Source: Richelia sinica FACHB-800 (lineage in GTDB: Bacteria > Cyanobacteriota > Cyanobacteriia > Cyanobacteriales > Nostocaceae). From it: a stretch of DNA of 64,000 bases. The translations under genes were made by a program, and so were the position numbers. The notes under the pieces were generated by a model. It worked only from the letters and a program-made list of their open reading frames with translations. It did no database searches and had not been told where the DNA came from. The stretch spans positions 62,001 through 126,000 of the forward strand of contig NZ_JACJTT010000010.1 of assembly GCF_014698825.1 (NCBI RefSeq), given 5' to 3'. How positions within the stretch are numbered: the first letter of the stretch is position 1; the number at the start of each line of letters is the position of its first letter. Below are positions 1 through 8,683 of the stretch, piece by piece.

Positions 1-261
1 GCCAACAGCATAGAAGATATATTCGACTTAGAAAACGAACTCCAACCCCTGAGAGAACATCTAAAAACAGATAAAATCGCCCTCATTTTCTGTAACATTA
101 ATCCTCACCCAGAATTAATTAATTTCTGTCAGCAATTACAGAATCACTGGTTAAAAATCGCCTTGATTACCGATACACTAATAGTATCTCCCTTGAGTGC
201 TTTTCTGCCTCAACAGGATAATTTATTAGGAAGCGTTCAAACTTGGTTAGAGGAATTGTGA
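1..261 (+). CDS. 3' end of an unidentified protein gene (partial)
   Basis: An open frame runs from the first base of the window to a TGA stop, giving the last 86 residues of a protein whose start lies outside. The visible part contains a hydrophobic beta-like stretch (KIALIFCNINP) followed by a helix and ends in TWLEEL. I recognise no motif and cannot name a family. It is transcribed away from the tRNA-Pro gene that follows on the other strand. The coding call rests on the uninterrupted frame and ordinary codon use only. Confidence 0.55.
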   Translation, partial: ANSIEDIFDLENELQPLREHLKTDKIALIFCNINPHPELINFCQQLQNHWLKIALITDTLIVSPLSAFLPQQDNLLGSVQTWLEEL

Positions 262-344
262 TTATCACACTACTCTAGTAATAGGCAAAAAAATGACATT
301 AATCTGTTAACAGTGACAAATAATTAGTTAATGTACATGTACAA

Positions 345-418
345 TCGGGATGACTGGATTCGAACCAGCGGCCCCTTCGTCCCGAACGAAGTGCGCTACC
401 AAGCTGCGCTACATCCCG
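345..418 (-). tRNA. tRNA-Pro (anticodon CGG)
   Basis: On the minus strand the sequence folds into a full cloverleaf of 74 nt. The acceptor stem CGGGATG pairs with CATCCCG, the discriminator base is A, the D-loop contains AGCTTGGTAGCGC, and the T-arm contains GGTTCGAATCC. The anticodon stem CTTCG/CGAAG closes the seven-base loop TTCGGGA, which places CGG at positions 34-36. The 3' CCA is not encoded, so it must be added after transcription. Confidence 0.95.
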
Positions 419-508
419 CCGCAAAAAACAGCAGTTTATACTGATTATATCACACTTGGTGCAAAATAATAAAAATAATTTGCTAAACAGATGACATCAT
501 CACGGTCT

Positions 509-536
509 TTGCTTGCTAGGATTAGATTTGTATAAC
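509..536 (+). promoter_or_regulatory. candidate sigma-70 type promoter of lipA
   Basis: TTGCTT (509-514) and TATAAC (531-536) are separated by 16 bases and lie about 20 bases before the GTG start of lipA. They would give a very short leader. The match to the consensus is good for the -10 box but the assignment is by eye only. Confidence 0.4.
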
Positions 537-556
537 TTCAGTGGTCAAAATAGATT

Positions 557-1432
557 GTGACTGTTAAACCAGACTGGTTGCGGGTAAAAGCACCTCAATG
601 GGAGCGTGTCGGTAACGTTAAAGAAATTTTGCGGGATTTAGCCCTGAACACGGTTTGTGAAGAAGCATCTTGCCCAAATATAGGTGAATGCTTCAACGTT
701 GGTACTGCCACATTTTTAATTATGGGGCCTGCTTGTACCAGGGCTTGTCCTTACTGTGATATAGATTTTGAAAAAAAACCGAAACCATTAGATCCTACTG
801 AACCAGCAAGACTGGCACAAGCTGTCCGTCGAATGCGACTTAATCATGTCGTCATTACTTCTGTCAATAGAGATGATTTATCTGATGGTGGTGCATCTCA
901 GTTTGTCCAGTGTATTACCGCAGTCCGTGCAGTTTCACCCCAGACCACAATAGAGGTGTTGATACCTGATTTGTGTGGCAATTGGCAAGCTTTGGAAATC
1001 ATTCTCCAAGCTGCACCAGAAGTGCTTAATCATAATACAGAGACAGTACCTCGCTTGTATCGTCGTGTCCGTCCCCAAGGAAATTATGAACGGACAATCG
1101 AACTTCTCAAAATAACCCGTGCACTATCTCCCAGTACCTATACTAAATCTGGCATTATGGTTGGCTTGGGTGAAACTGATGAAGAAGTACGTCAAGTAAT
1201 GCAAGACCTCCGGTCAGTAGATTGTGATATTTTGACTATTGGGCAGTACCTTCAACCAAGTCAAAAACATTTACAAGTAGCGGAATTTATCTCTCCCGAC
1301 CAATTTGCAGCTTGGCAAGCATACGGTGAAGAACTAGGATTTTTACAAGTTGTTTCATCACCTCTGACCAGAAGCTCATACCATGCTGAACAAGTGAGAG
1401 AATTAATGACACGCTATCCCCGCAGTCATTGA
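557..1432 (+). CDS. lipA: lipoyl synthase
   Basis: Radical-SAM enzyme that inserts two sulfur atoms into octanoyl groups on lipoyl domains of pyruvate dehydrogenase-type complexes and the glycine cleavage system; cytosolic. The auxiliary iron-sulfur cluster cysteines C34, C39 and C45 ([12 protein letters not shown]) are present, as are the radical-SAM cysteines C60, C64 and C67 (CTRACPYC). The C-terminal RSSYHAEQV carries the serine ligand typical of LipA. The length of 291 residues is normal. The start is a GTG; no upstream ATG is in frame. Cyanobacteria often carry two lipA copies, so this may be one of a pair. A GC-rich hairpin follows the stop. Confidence 0.95.
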   Translation: MTVKPDWLRVKAPQWERVGNVKEILRDLALNTVCEEASCPNIGECFNVGTATFLIMGPACTRACPYCDIDFEKKPKPLDPTEPARLAQAVRRMRLNHVVITSVNRDDLSDGGASQFVQCITAVRAVSPQTTIEVLIPDLCGNWQALEIILQAAPEVLNHNTETVPRLYRRVRPQGNYERTIELLKITRALSPSTYTKSGIMVGLGETDEEVRQVMQDLRSVDCDILTIGQYLQPSQKHLQVAEFISPDQFAAWQAYGEELGFLQVVSSPLTRSSYHAEQVRELMTRYPRSH

Positions 1433-1457
1433 TCCTCATTTGACTGACTTGTTTTAT

Positions 1458-1477
1458 ACCCCCCTATTCAGGGGGTT
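1458..1477 (+). terminator. GC hairpin after lipA
   Basis: A run of C pairs with a run of G (CCCCC/GGGGG) around the loop TATTCA, 26 bases after the lipA stop. It is followed only by TTGTATAT rather than a clean T-run, so termination may be partial. Confidence 0.45.
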
Positions 1478-1519
1478 GTATATGTCAACAAGCTGGCTTT
1501 TCAGAGTAAATTTGGACTT

Positions 1520-1807
1520 ATGTCTCTAAAAATTAATATATATCTATTATTCGCTGCTATTATTTTTGCTATTTGGCCTATTCCTGCTGTTTTTATAGGA
1601 GTTACAGTAGCTGACTGGCTTGGTTGCGATACCTCTGGACTTGCAGTGCATTGTGAAGGCAGTTACGAAATCAGTTTGATTTTAACCTGGATGACTCTTA
1701 GCCCCACGCTTCTTTTTTATACTGTGCCAATAGGAGGTTCAATAGCTGCCGTTTTGTTAATTATGTTATTAATTCAACTAGCTATAAAAAGATTTAAATC
1801 TCAATAA
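1520..1807 (+). CDS. small two-helix membrane protein, unknown function
   Basis: A 95-residue hydrophobic protein with one membrane segment at about residues 6-30 and a second at about 62-88. A short loop between them carries two cysteines (GCDTSG and HCEGS) that could form a disulfide if it faces the thylakoid lumen or periplasm. It ends in a basic tail (KRFKSQ). I recognise no family. It sits alone between lipA and gpsA on the same strand, with 87 and 72 bases on either side. The coding call rests on the clear membrane topology and intact frame. Confidence 0.6.
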   Translation: MSLKINIYLLFAAIIFAIWPIPAVFIGVTVADWLGCDTSGLAVHCEGSYEISLILTWMTLSPTLLFYTVPIGGSIAAVLLIMLLIQLAIKRFKSQ

Positions 1808-1835
1808 ACTGTGGTGGTTAATTGCTAGTCAAATA

Positions 1836-1879
1836 TTCCTTTGACATTCAGGCAAGACCAAATTCTTGGTTTTTGACTA
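1836..1879 (+). promoter_or_regulatory. structured leader of gpsA with mutually exclusive pairings
   Basis: TAGTCAAA (1836-1843) can pair locally through GTCAAA with TTTGAC (1850-1855). It can also pair over all eight bases with TTTGACTA (1872-1879), which directly abuts the gpsA ATG. Between them ACCAA (1857-1861) pairs with TTGGT (1866-1870) followed by TTTT, a small terminator-like hairpin. This may simply be the terminator of the upstream small gene; an attenuator role is only inferred. Confidence 0.3.
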
Positions 1880-2830
1880 ATGATTGAACTCAAATCTCAA
1901 ATTCAAAAAATAAAGTTGGTTACTGTTCTGGGTGCAGGTGCTTGGGGTAGTGCTTTAGCTGATTTAGTTAAATTAAATGGCTATCAAGTCCGTCTATGGT
2001 CACGACGGAGTGAGTTAACTTTACCAAAAGCATTAGAAGATACAGAAATTGTCGTTTCTGCAATTTCCATGAAAGGTGTGCAGGACGTAGTTTCTGTGGT
2101 TCAATCTTGTCCCATAGCACCACAGACTATCTTGGTCACAGCGACTAAAGGTTTAGACCCGCAAACTAACACAACACCTTCTCAAATTTGGCAAAATGCT
2201 TTTCCTCATCACCCGGTAGTGGTTTTATCTGGTCCCAATTTATCAAAGGAAATTCAAATGCAGTTACCAGCAGCAACGGTGGTATCTAGCATTAATCATG
2301 ATGCCGCAACCGTAGTGCAGTTGGTTTTTTCCTCTCACAGATTTCGTGTATATACAAACCCAGACCCTGTGGGAGTTGAATTAGGGGGGACACTGAAAAA
2401 TGTGATCGCGATCGCTGCTGGTGTTTGTGATGGTTTACAATTGGGGACAAATGCCAAGGCAGCTTTAGTCACTCGCGGCTTAACGGAAATGGTTCGCATT
2501 GGCACAGTCTTGGGAGCAAAAACAGAAACATTTTACGGCTTGTCTGGTTTAGGAGACTTGTTGGCTACATGTAATAGTCCTTTAAGCCGTAATTATCAAG
2601 TAGGTTATCAATTAGCTTTAGGCAAGACCTTAGACCAAATTATGACCAACTTACCTGGTACAGCAGAAGGAGTAAATACCTGCCAGGTGTTGATGCAAAT
2701 AGCCCAACAACAAAATATATCTATTCCCATTACTGAGCAAGTCTATCGGTTACTACAGGGTGAGGTTACACCTAAACAAGGACTAGATGAGCTAATGTTA
2801 AGAGATATTAAGCCAGAGTATCACCATTGA
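1880..2830 (+). CDS. gpsA: glycerol-3-phosphate dehydrogenase [NAD(P)+]
   Basis: Reduces dihydroxyacetone phosphate to sn-glycerol 3-phosphate, the backbone of membrane glycerolipids; cytosolic. The N-terminal Rossmann motif VLGAGAWGSALADL is visible at about residues 16-29. The catalytic lysine lies in GGTLKNVIAIAAG in the middle of the protein, followed by the family segment GLSGLGDLLATC. The length of 316 residues is a little short of the usual 330-340, mainly through a compact region after the first beta-alpha-beta unit. Transcription ends at a bidirectional hairpin shared with the convergent sugar transferase gene. Confidence 0.95.
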   Translation: MIELKSQIQKIKLVTVLGAGAWGSALADLVKLNGYQVRLWSRRSELTLPKALEDTEIVVSAISMKGVQDVVSVVQSCPIAPQTILVTATKGLDPQTNTTPSQIWQNAFPHHPVVVLSGPNLSKEIQMQLPAATVVSSINHDAATVVQLVFSSHRFRVYTNPDPVGVELGGTLKNVIAIAAGVCDGLQLGTNAKAALVTRGLTEMVRIGTVLGAKTETFYGLSGLGDLLATCNSPLSRNYQVGYQLALGKTLDQIMTNLPGTAEGVNTCQVLMQIAQQQNISIPITEQVYRLLQGEVTPKQGLDELMLRDIKPEYHH

Positions 2831-2841
2831 CCAAAAGTTCA

Positions 2842-2876
2842 TGCTCTCCAACTCTGATTGATGAGTATGGAGAGCA
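2842..2876. terminator. bidirectional hairpin between gpsA and the sugar transferase
   Basis: TGCTCTCCA (2842-2850) pairs perfectly with TGGAGAGCA (2868-2876), and ACTC pairs with GAGT inside. A TTTTTC tract lies downstream on the plus side and an AAAAG tract on the other side. It stands between the two convergent stops, as expected for a shared rho-independent terminator. Confidence 0.65.
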
Positions 2877-2917
2877 AACTATAGGATTCTTTTTCTTGGC
2901 TTACGAAAAAGGTCTAA

Positions 2918-4339
2918 CTATCTACCTTTACCCAATAACACCACTCGAATAGTCTTGAAAATAATTGCTAAATCCAATCCAAGTGAATAGTTCTTGATGT
3001 AGTAGAGGTCGTAAGCCAACTTTTCATAGGCATCCTCTACAGATGCTCCATAGGGGTACATAACTTGGGCCCAACCAGTAATTCCCGGTTTGACTACATA
3101 GCGTAGGTCGTAATAAGGAATCTCTTGTTTGAGTTTGACATCAAATTCTGGTCTCTCTGGACGAGGACCAATCAGACTCATTTCCCCCCGCAAAACGTTT
3201 AAAATCTGGGGTAATTCATCAATTCTGGTCAAACGGATGAATCTTCCCACTCTAGTAATTCTAGGATCTCGCTCATTAGCCCACTGCGCTCCTCTTTTTT
3301 CCGCATCTTGATACATGGAGCGAAATTTATAAACCTTAAAAGGCTTTCCTTCTAATCCTGTGCGTAGTTGACTGTAAAAAACTGGCCCTGGACTATCCAA
3401 CTTAATAGCCAACATCACCAGCAGCATCAGTGGAGACAAGAGGACTAGTAATATCCATGCCATTAATAAATCTACGGCTCGTTTGAATTTTTGACTGATG
3501 CTATCAGATGCCAAGTTAAACCCTGCACCAAACGCTAACCAACTGTCTTGCAGCAAAGATGAGGGCAACTTGTACCATAATGTTTCACAAACATCTGGTA
3601 TCGTATAAATTGAAACACCAGACAGTCGCAGTTGCATCAGCTGTTGTGTCTGTAGAGGAGATAAATCAGTGGATGTTGCCACTACTACTCCAGACCAAGC
3701 CTGTTGGCTCCATTCAGGCAGTTCATTTAAACTACCTACATAAACACGACTATTTTTAATTAACTTTTCTGTGTCTTGTTGTGGTTCTACCAGGACTACT
3801 AAACGTCCCCAGGTGTTTTTATCTAGAAATGTTTTTACAAATTGAATAGATTTTTGGGTTGCCCCTAAAATTAGCCATCGAGTTTCTTGAGCGTGCGATC
3901 GCACCCATTTTACTGCCCAAACCCTCAACATCACAGACCAGAAGGTGAATATGAGTAGGCATAGCAATAAAATCCCTCGGCCAAAAAATGGATCTTGACC
4001 CCAAACACCAGTTAAGTAAATCAGAACAGCAATAATGCTACCCACAATGCCATTACTAACTACTACACGGTAGGGAGCGCGAAACCCTGCTATTTGAGTA
4101 TCTGGATGATATGTATCTGCTAAATAAAGCCCTGCTATGAACAATGCTAAAAATAGATAAAAAATAGGATTAACAGCATTAAAATGCCTGTCCAATCCTA
4201 GTCTGATCCAAAAAGTCAGAGTAAAACTTAAAAACAAACCCAAAATATCCCCTATTAACAGCAGGACAGATAGAATATTTTGAAATTCGTGCAGCTTGTT
4301 TCCTGTTTTGCCAATAGTCAGAGTAAAATTCATTGCCAC
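2918..4339 (-). CDS. polyprenyl-phosphate sugar-1-phosphate transferase (WcaJ/RfbP-like), initiates exopolysaccharide synthesis
   Basis: Transfers the first sugar-1-phosphate onto undecaprenyl phosphate at the inner face of the plasma membrane. The N-terminal half has four to five membrane segments (about residues 22-135) and a Rossmann-like CoA-binding type region. The C-terminal bacterial sugar transferase domain starts near residue 285 with KRAVDLLMAWILL and a fifth membrane segment. It carries the signature FKVYKFRSM and the conserved ELPQILNVLRGEMS followed by LIGPRPERPEF. The length of 473 residues is typical for the polytopic family. It is divergent from the polymer synthesis run that starts at the Wzc-like gene, across a 1.1-kb control region. 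Substrate (glucose, galactose or other) cannot be read from sequence. Confidence 0.92.
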   Translation of the reverse strand: MAMNFTLTIGKTGNKLHEFQNILSVLLLIGDILGLFLSFTLTFWIRLGLDRHFNAVNPIFYLFLALFIAGLYLADTYHPDTQIAGFRAPYRVVVSNGIVGSIIAVLIYLTGVWGQDPFFGRGILLLCLLIFTFWSVMLRVWAVKWVRSHAQETRWLILGATQKSIQFVKTFLDKNTWGRLVVLVEPQQDTEKLIKNSRVYVGSLNELPEWSQQAWSGVVVATSTDLSPLQTQQLMQLRLSGVSIYTIPDVCETLWYKLPSSLLQDSWLAFGAGFNLASDSISQKFKRAVDLLMAWILLVLLSPLMLLVMLAIKLDSPGPVFYSQLRTGLEGKPFKVYKFRSMYQDAEKRGAQWANERDPRITRVGRFIRLTRIDELPQILNVLRGEMSLIGPRPERPEFDVKLKQEIPYYDLRYVVKPGITGWAQVMYPYGASVEDAYEKLAYDLYYIKNYSLGLDLAIIFKTIRVVLLGKGR

Positions 4340-5456
4340 AAAATTGTTGATAAATTAAAAATTGGCAGAATCTGCTAAAAAATGGAACTTAAAACTATTC
4401 ATTTACTGGCTTTGCCTGTCAATAATGGGCATACTCCTTGACGTAGATAGCAAGATGTAATTTTTATTATGTGCATTTAGTAGCTGCATTTTACACACTT
4501 GTATTCTATGAGAATATGTAGATTACTCCAACTCTAGCGGACAATATTACGTAATTCAGGTAATAAATCTTGATTTTATGGACTAAGTTATCTTAGATAA
4601 CTTAATTACTTTTTAGCATGTACATATTACCTAAACACTATAGAATATACAGCAAAATCTGCTCTAAACAAGCATGTTTAGCATTTGTCAAAAAAACGCC
4701 CACCCGATAAGATATATTTATAGGCAGTATTCATGGATCATTTGTACTAAATTACAAGTGTAGTTATTAACAATAAGCTTTTCAAGGAGCAATATTTAAT
4801 TAGCGTTAAAAATAAAACTGTATAAATACTGAAATTAGCAATGTAATCTATCAAAATTTAGTATCAATTTATGGTTTTAGAGGAGCAAAATCAATAGATA
4901 TGAGAAGTATTTAACCAAGAATAGACTTTTTGCTAGATTTCTAGGGGGAATATTAAATCTATGAGTTTGGTACAAAATGCAAAGAGCGATCGCTGAACGT
5001 GATAAGCTGTTCACCGAATCTATGAATAGTTAACCCTTAACTTGCTCTCACACACAACCACTGCATAGTTTACAAGTTAAGATATTATGCTTAACATCCG
5101 AGTTAACCCACTTCTGATTAGCAACCCTGAAACTGTACAATCGAAGATCATGTTTACCAAACTGAAGAGATGCACAATGTTTATAAAGCTATAATCTCTC
5201 ACATTAAAAGTTAATTCGTATTTTATTTAAGTATAATAATGTATTATACCATTTTATACTTTAGCTTCATTGTTGAGTATGTAAGAATTTTAAACCAAGA
5301 GAGGATTATCAATCATATTGATAGGGAACATATACATAAACTTTAGTGTCTACTAATACAAGATTTATTGAAAACTGCATTGCTTAAATTTTCCGTTCAA
5401 CAATATCCATACATAAATCCATAAATAAATTTCAGTCCTTTTTTCTCAAATAAACT
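4340..5456. promoter_or_regulatory. 1.1-kb AT-rich divergent control region of the exopolysaccharide locus
   Basis: No convincing reading frame on either strand. It contains a HIP1 octamer at 4986-4993 and two dyads: TAAGTTATC/GATAACTTA with a 3-base spacer (4584-4604), and GTTAAG/CTTAAC with an 8-base spacer (5076-5095). It separates the sugar transferase gene from the Wzc-like gene and must hold the promoters of both. No ribosome binding site is evident before the Wzc-like start. Confidence 0.5.
4584..4604. promoter_or_regulatory. dyad symmetry, candidate operator
   Basis: TAAGTTATC and its exact inverse GATAACTTA are separated by TTA. The dyad lies about 245 bases upstream of the sugar transferase start and about 850 bases upstream of the Wzc-like start. 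A dimeric regulator site is plausible; a simple hairpin is the alternative. Confidence 0.3.
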
Positions 5457-7670
5457 ATGTCTAATAACCAAGAAGATAGAGACACAATTGATATTCAGCA
5501 ATACCTATTGACCCTGAAAAGAAGATGGTTATTAATATCATTAGTCGCTGGCTCTGTATTCGGTCTTGTAGCCCTCATTACCTTCAAGCAATCACCAGTT
5601 TACGAAGCAGAAGCAAAATTGCGTTTTAGCAAGCAAAGTAGTGCGTCAGAACTAACTGGTATTTCGGAAAGCGTGGGAGAATTAAGCGGAATTACTAGTC
5701 TGAGTAATCCCATAGATACAGAAGCAGAGGTGATCCGTTCATACCCAATTATTCAAAAAGCTATAAATGAACTAAATTTACAGGGTGATGATAATCAACC
5801 TTTATCAGTGGATGATCTGCTCAAATCTCTAAAACTAAAAACCATTCGTGGTACAGATGTGATGCAGTTATCTTATCGAAGTACCAATCCTCAAGAAGCA
5901 GCAGCAACGGTTAACACTATCATCAAATACTATTTAGAGAGTAATATTACTACTAATAGATCAGAAATCAGATCAGCTAGAGAATTTTTAACCAAACAAC
6001 TCCCTGAAGTAGAGAAAAAAGTTCTAAAAGCAGAAATGGCCCTAAGGCTATTTAAAGAGCAAAATAGAGTAGTTGCTCTGGAAGCAGAAGCTAAAGCAGG
6101 GGTAGATAGTCTTTCCACTTTATCCAATGATATTATTAAAGCCCAAGCTGATTTGGTAGATGCCAACACTCGCTCTTTAGCTTTGCAAAATCAAATGGAA
6201 TTGAAAACTAAGCAAGCTATACAACAGAGTACATTAAGCCAAAATCCAGCCGTTCAGCAAGTATTAGCAGAATATCAAAAAGCAGAAAACGAATTAGCTG
6301 TAGCCAAAACAAGGTTGACTAATCAACATCCTGCCATTGTAAACCTTGAACAGAAAGTCTCTGTTCTCAAAAATCAGTTGCAAAAACAAGTCTTTAAAAC
6401 TGTTGGCAGTACATCTTTGCCGGAAAAGAATTTGCAAATTGGCGAACTCAAGCAAGCATTAACTGTAGACTTAGTTAAAGCAGAAGTAGAACGCATTGCT
6501 CTAGTTAATAGAGTAACAGAGTTAAAAAAAGCATTTACCCTATACCAAAACCGTTTAGATATATTACCCAGACTTGAACAACAGCAGCTACAACTAGAGC
6601 GACAATTACAAATAGCTCGCCTTACATATGAGCAACTTTTAAAGAAATTACAAGAAGTTGAGGTTGCAGAGAATCAAAACGTAGGAAATGCAAGAATCAT
6701 TGCAGAAGCTTTAATACCAGACGAAGCTGTTTCACCACGTATTCTTCTGAATTTGGCGTTGGGCGGATTTTTAGGAATAATTATCGGTATAGGAACAGCA
6801 CTCATCCTTGAATCCATGGATAAAGCCTTGAAGACTGTTGAAGAAGCTAAACAGTTGTTGGGATATCCTCTCTTGGCTGCTATCCCATCTGCGAGTCGTA
6901 AAGGCAAAGAAAAAGAAGAAGACCATACCCGGGAATTACCAGTTATTAACAGTCCTTACTCAACTCAAACCGCAGCGTTTGAAATGCTTCAGACTAACTT
7001 GGGATTCACTCTTTCTGATAAAACACTCAAGGTAATTGTAGTCACCAGTTCTGTACCCAGTGAAGGAAAATCTTTTGTATCTGCAAACTTAGCAGCAGCA
7101 GCATCTCAAATGGGAAGAAAAGTCTTGTTGATCGATGCAGATATGCGTCGTCCTCGGCAACAAGAAGTTTGGCAGATACCTAACCTTCAGGGTTTGAGTA
7201 ATATTTTAGTTGGTCAATTAGAACTTGAGTATGCAACTCAAGAAGTGCAAGTCAACTTGGATCTACTGACTGCTGGTACAGTTCCTCCCAACCCAGCTGC
7301 ACTACTAGATTCCAACCGGATGTCTACTCTGGTAGAAGAAGCTTCAGATAAATATGATTTCGTTATTATTGACACTCCACCTATTGGACTATTTGCTGAT
7401 GCTGTCATATTAGGCAAGCTAGCAGATGGAATGATGCTGGTCGTACGTCCTGGAACAGTAACATCTCCTGTAGTTTCTACCTCTAAATCAACCTTAGAGC
7501 AATCTGGAAGAAGGGTATTAGGAATGGTAGTTAATGGTGTTAAATCGGAAGGCAGAACTGGATACTATTCTCACTCTTATCATGGTTATTACCGTAAATA
7601 CTACGGTCAGGGTAGAAGTGATAATAATGGCAAAGTAAATATAGTTACTGGAAAAGGTCGTAACAAATAA
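5457..7670 (+). CDS. polysaccharide co-polymerase / BY-type tyrosine autokinase (Wzc-like)
   Basis: Controls chain length and export of the polymer at the plasma membrane. A Wzz domain begins at about residue 12, with the first membrane segment at about 30-48. A long periplasmic region rich in coiled coil (about 160-410) follows, and the second membrane segment lies at about 430-450. The cytosolic kinase domain follows, with Walker A (VPSEGKSF, lysine near 538), Walker A' (LLIDADMRRP) and Walker B (FVIIDTPP). The C-terminus has the expected tyrosine cluster (GYYSHSYHGYYRKYYG), the autophosphorylation tail. At 737 residues it is a normal fused Wzz-kinase. It heads the rightward exopolysaccharide run. 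No outer-membrane Wza homologue is in the window. Confidence 0.93.
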   Translation: MSNNQEDRDTIDIQQYLLTLKRRWLLISLVAGSVFGLVALITFKQSPVYEAEAKLRFSKQSSASELTGISESVGELSGITSLSNPIDTEAEVIRSYPIIQKAINELNLQGDDNQPLSVDDLLKSLKLKTIRGTDVMQLSYRSTNPQEAAATVNTIIKYYLESNITTNRSEIRSAREFLTKQLPEVEKKVLKAEMALRLFKEQNRVVALEAEAKAGVDSLSTLSNDIIKAQADLVDANTRSLALQNQMELKTKQAIQQSTLSQNPAVQQVLAEYQKAENELAVAKTRLTNQHPAIVNLEQKVSVLKNQLQKQVFKTVGSTSLPEKNLQIGELKQALTVDLVKAEVERIALVNRVTELKKAFTLYQNRLDILPRLEQQQLQLERQLQIARLTYEQLLKKLQEVEVAENQNVGNARIIAEALIPDEAVSPRILLNLALGGFLGIIIGIGTALILESMDKALKTVEEAKQLLGYPLLAAIPSASRKGKEKEEDHTRELPVINSPYSTQTAAFEMLQTNLGFTLSDKTLKVIVVTSSVPSEGKSFVSANLAAAASQMGRKVLLIDADMRRPRQQEVWQIPNLQGLSNILVGQLELEYATQEVQVNLDLLTAGTVPPNPAALLDSNRMSTLVEEASDKYDFVIIDTPPIGLFADAVILGKLADGMMLVVRPGTVTSPVVSTSKSTLEQSGRRVLGMVVNGVKSEGRTGYYSHSYHGYYRKYYGQGRSDNNGKVNIVTGKGRNK

Positions 7671-7722
7671 TAAATTGATGTCCAGAGCGAGAGTAATTTG
7701 CTGTGGTTAGTGAGGCTTAATC

Positions 7723-8679
7723 ATGGATTCATCAGTCAGTATTATTATTAGGACTTATAACGAGCAAAAATATCTAGCTCAACTATTAGCAGCTATTCAT
7801 GCTCAAGTCTTCGAAAATTTGTTTTATGAAGTAATAATTGTTGACTCAGGCTCTACAGATAGAACCTTAGAAATAGCAAATAACTTCAAATGCAAAGTTT
7901 TGCACATTAAAAAGTCAGATTTTTCATTTGGGCGTTCTCTCAATATTGGCTGTGCGGCAGCACAAGGAGATTATTTAGTATTTATTAGTGGTCACTGTGT
8001 ACCAACTAATAATTATTGGCTTCTTAATTTAGTGACTCCCTTAATAAAAGGTGATGTGGTTTTAACTTATGGACGACAATTAGGTGGAGAAACTACAAAA
8101 TTTAGTGAGCATTTACTTTTTGCCAAATTTTATCCCCAAGAGAGTCGAATTCCACAGCAAGGCTATTTTTGTAATAATGCTAACTTAGCTGTATTAAAAA
8201 GTATGTGGCAATTGCATCTTTTCAACGAGTCCTTGACTGGCTTAGAAGATATGTATTTGGCAAAACAACTTGTTTCTAAAAGCTTCCCTATTGGTTATGT
8301 AGCTGAAGCATCTGTTTATCATTATCACAATGAAAATTGGCAAATAGTCAAGAGAAGATATGAGAGAGAAGCCATTGCTTTAAAAGAAATCATGCCAGAA
8401 GTACACATCACTTTTATTGATTTTCTGAGATACTTTATTAGTGCCATTCTTTTGGATCTTTATGTGGCTTGGCAACAAAAAAAACTAATGGGGAAAATAA
8501 GTGAAATCATCCTGTTCCGTCTGATGCAGTTTTGGGGATCATATGTCGGCAATCACGAACACAGAAAATTATCAAATGAAATGAAGGAAATGTATTTTTA
8601 TCCTTTGAAAATTTACCCACAGGATGATAATAAAATCTATTACAATGAACAAGACCAGGAGATAGTGGAGGTTATTTAG
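7723..8679 (+). CDS. family 2 glycosyltransferase
   Basis: GT-A fold glycosyltransferase, presumably adding a sugar to the lipid-linked repeat unit. The nucleotide-binding start VSIIIRTYNEQKYL and the DSGSTDRT motif (about residues 44-51) are clear, and an ED motif (LTGLEDMYLAKQL) is present in the acceptor half. At the position where a DXD metal motif is usual, the sequence reads ISGHCVP, with no aspartate. A hydrophobic stretch near residues 235-250 may touch the membrane. It follows the Wzc-like gene by about 50 bases and precedes the cytidylyltransferase by 4, so it is part of the same operon. Donor and acceptor unknown. Confidence 0.85.
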   Translation: MDSSVSIIIRTYNEQKYLAQLLAAIHAQVFENLFYEVIIVDSGSTDRTLEIANNFKCKVLHIKKSDFSFGRSLNIGCAAAQGDYLVFISGHCVPTNNYWLLNLVTPLIKGDVVLTYGRQLGGETTKFSEHLLFAKFYPQESRIPQQGYFCNNANLAVLKSMWQLHLFNESLTGLEDMYLAKQLVSKSFPIGYVAEASVYHYHNENWQIVKRRYEREAIALKEIMPEVHITFIDFLRYFISAILLDLYVAWQQKKLMGKISEIILFRLMQFWGSYVGNHEHRKLSNEMKEMYFYPLKIYPQDDNKIYYNEQDQEIVEVI

Positions 8680-8683
8680 ATCA

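Noticed and set aside
4340-5456. Small protein gene in the exopolysaccharide control region
   Set aside because: Frames are short and broken, with no ribosome binding site or recognisable product.
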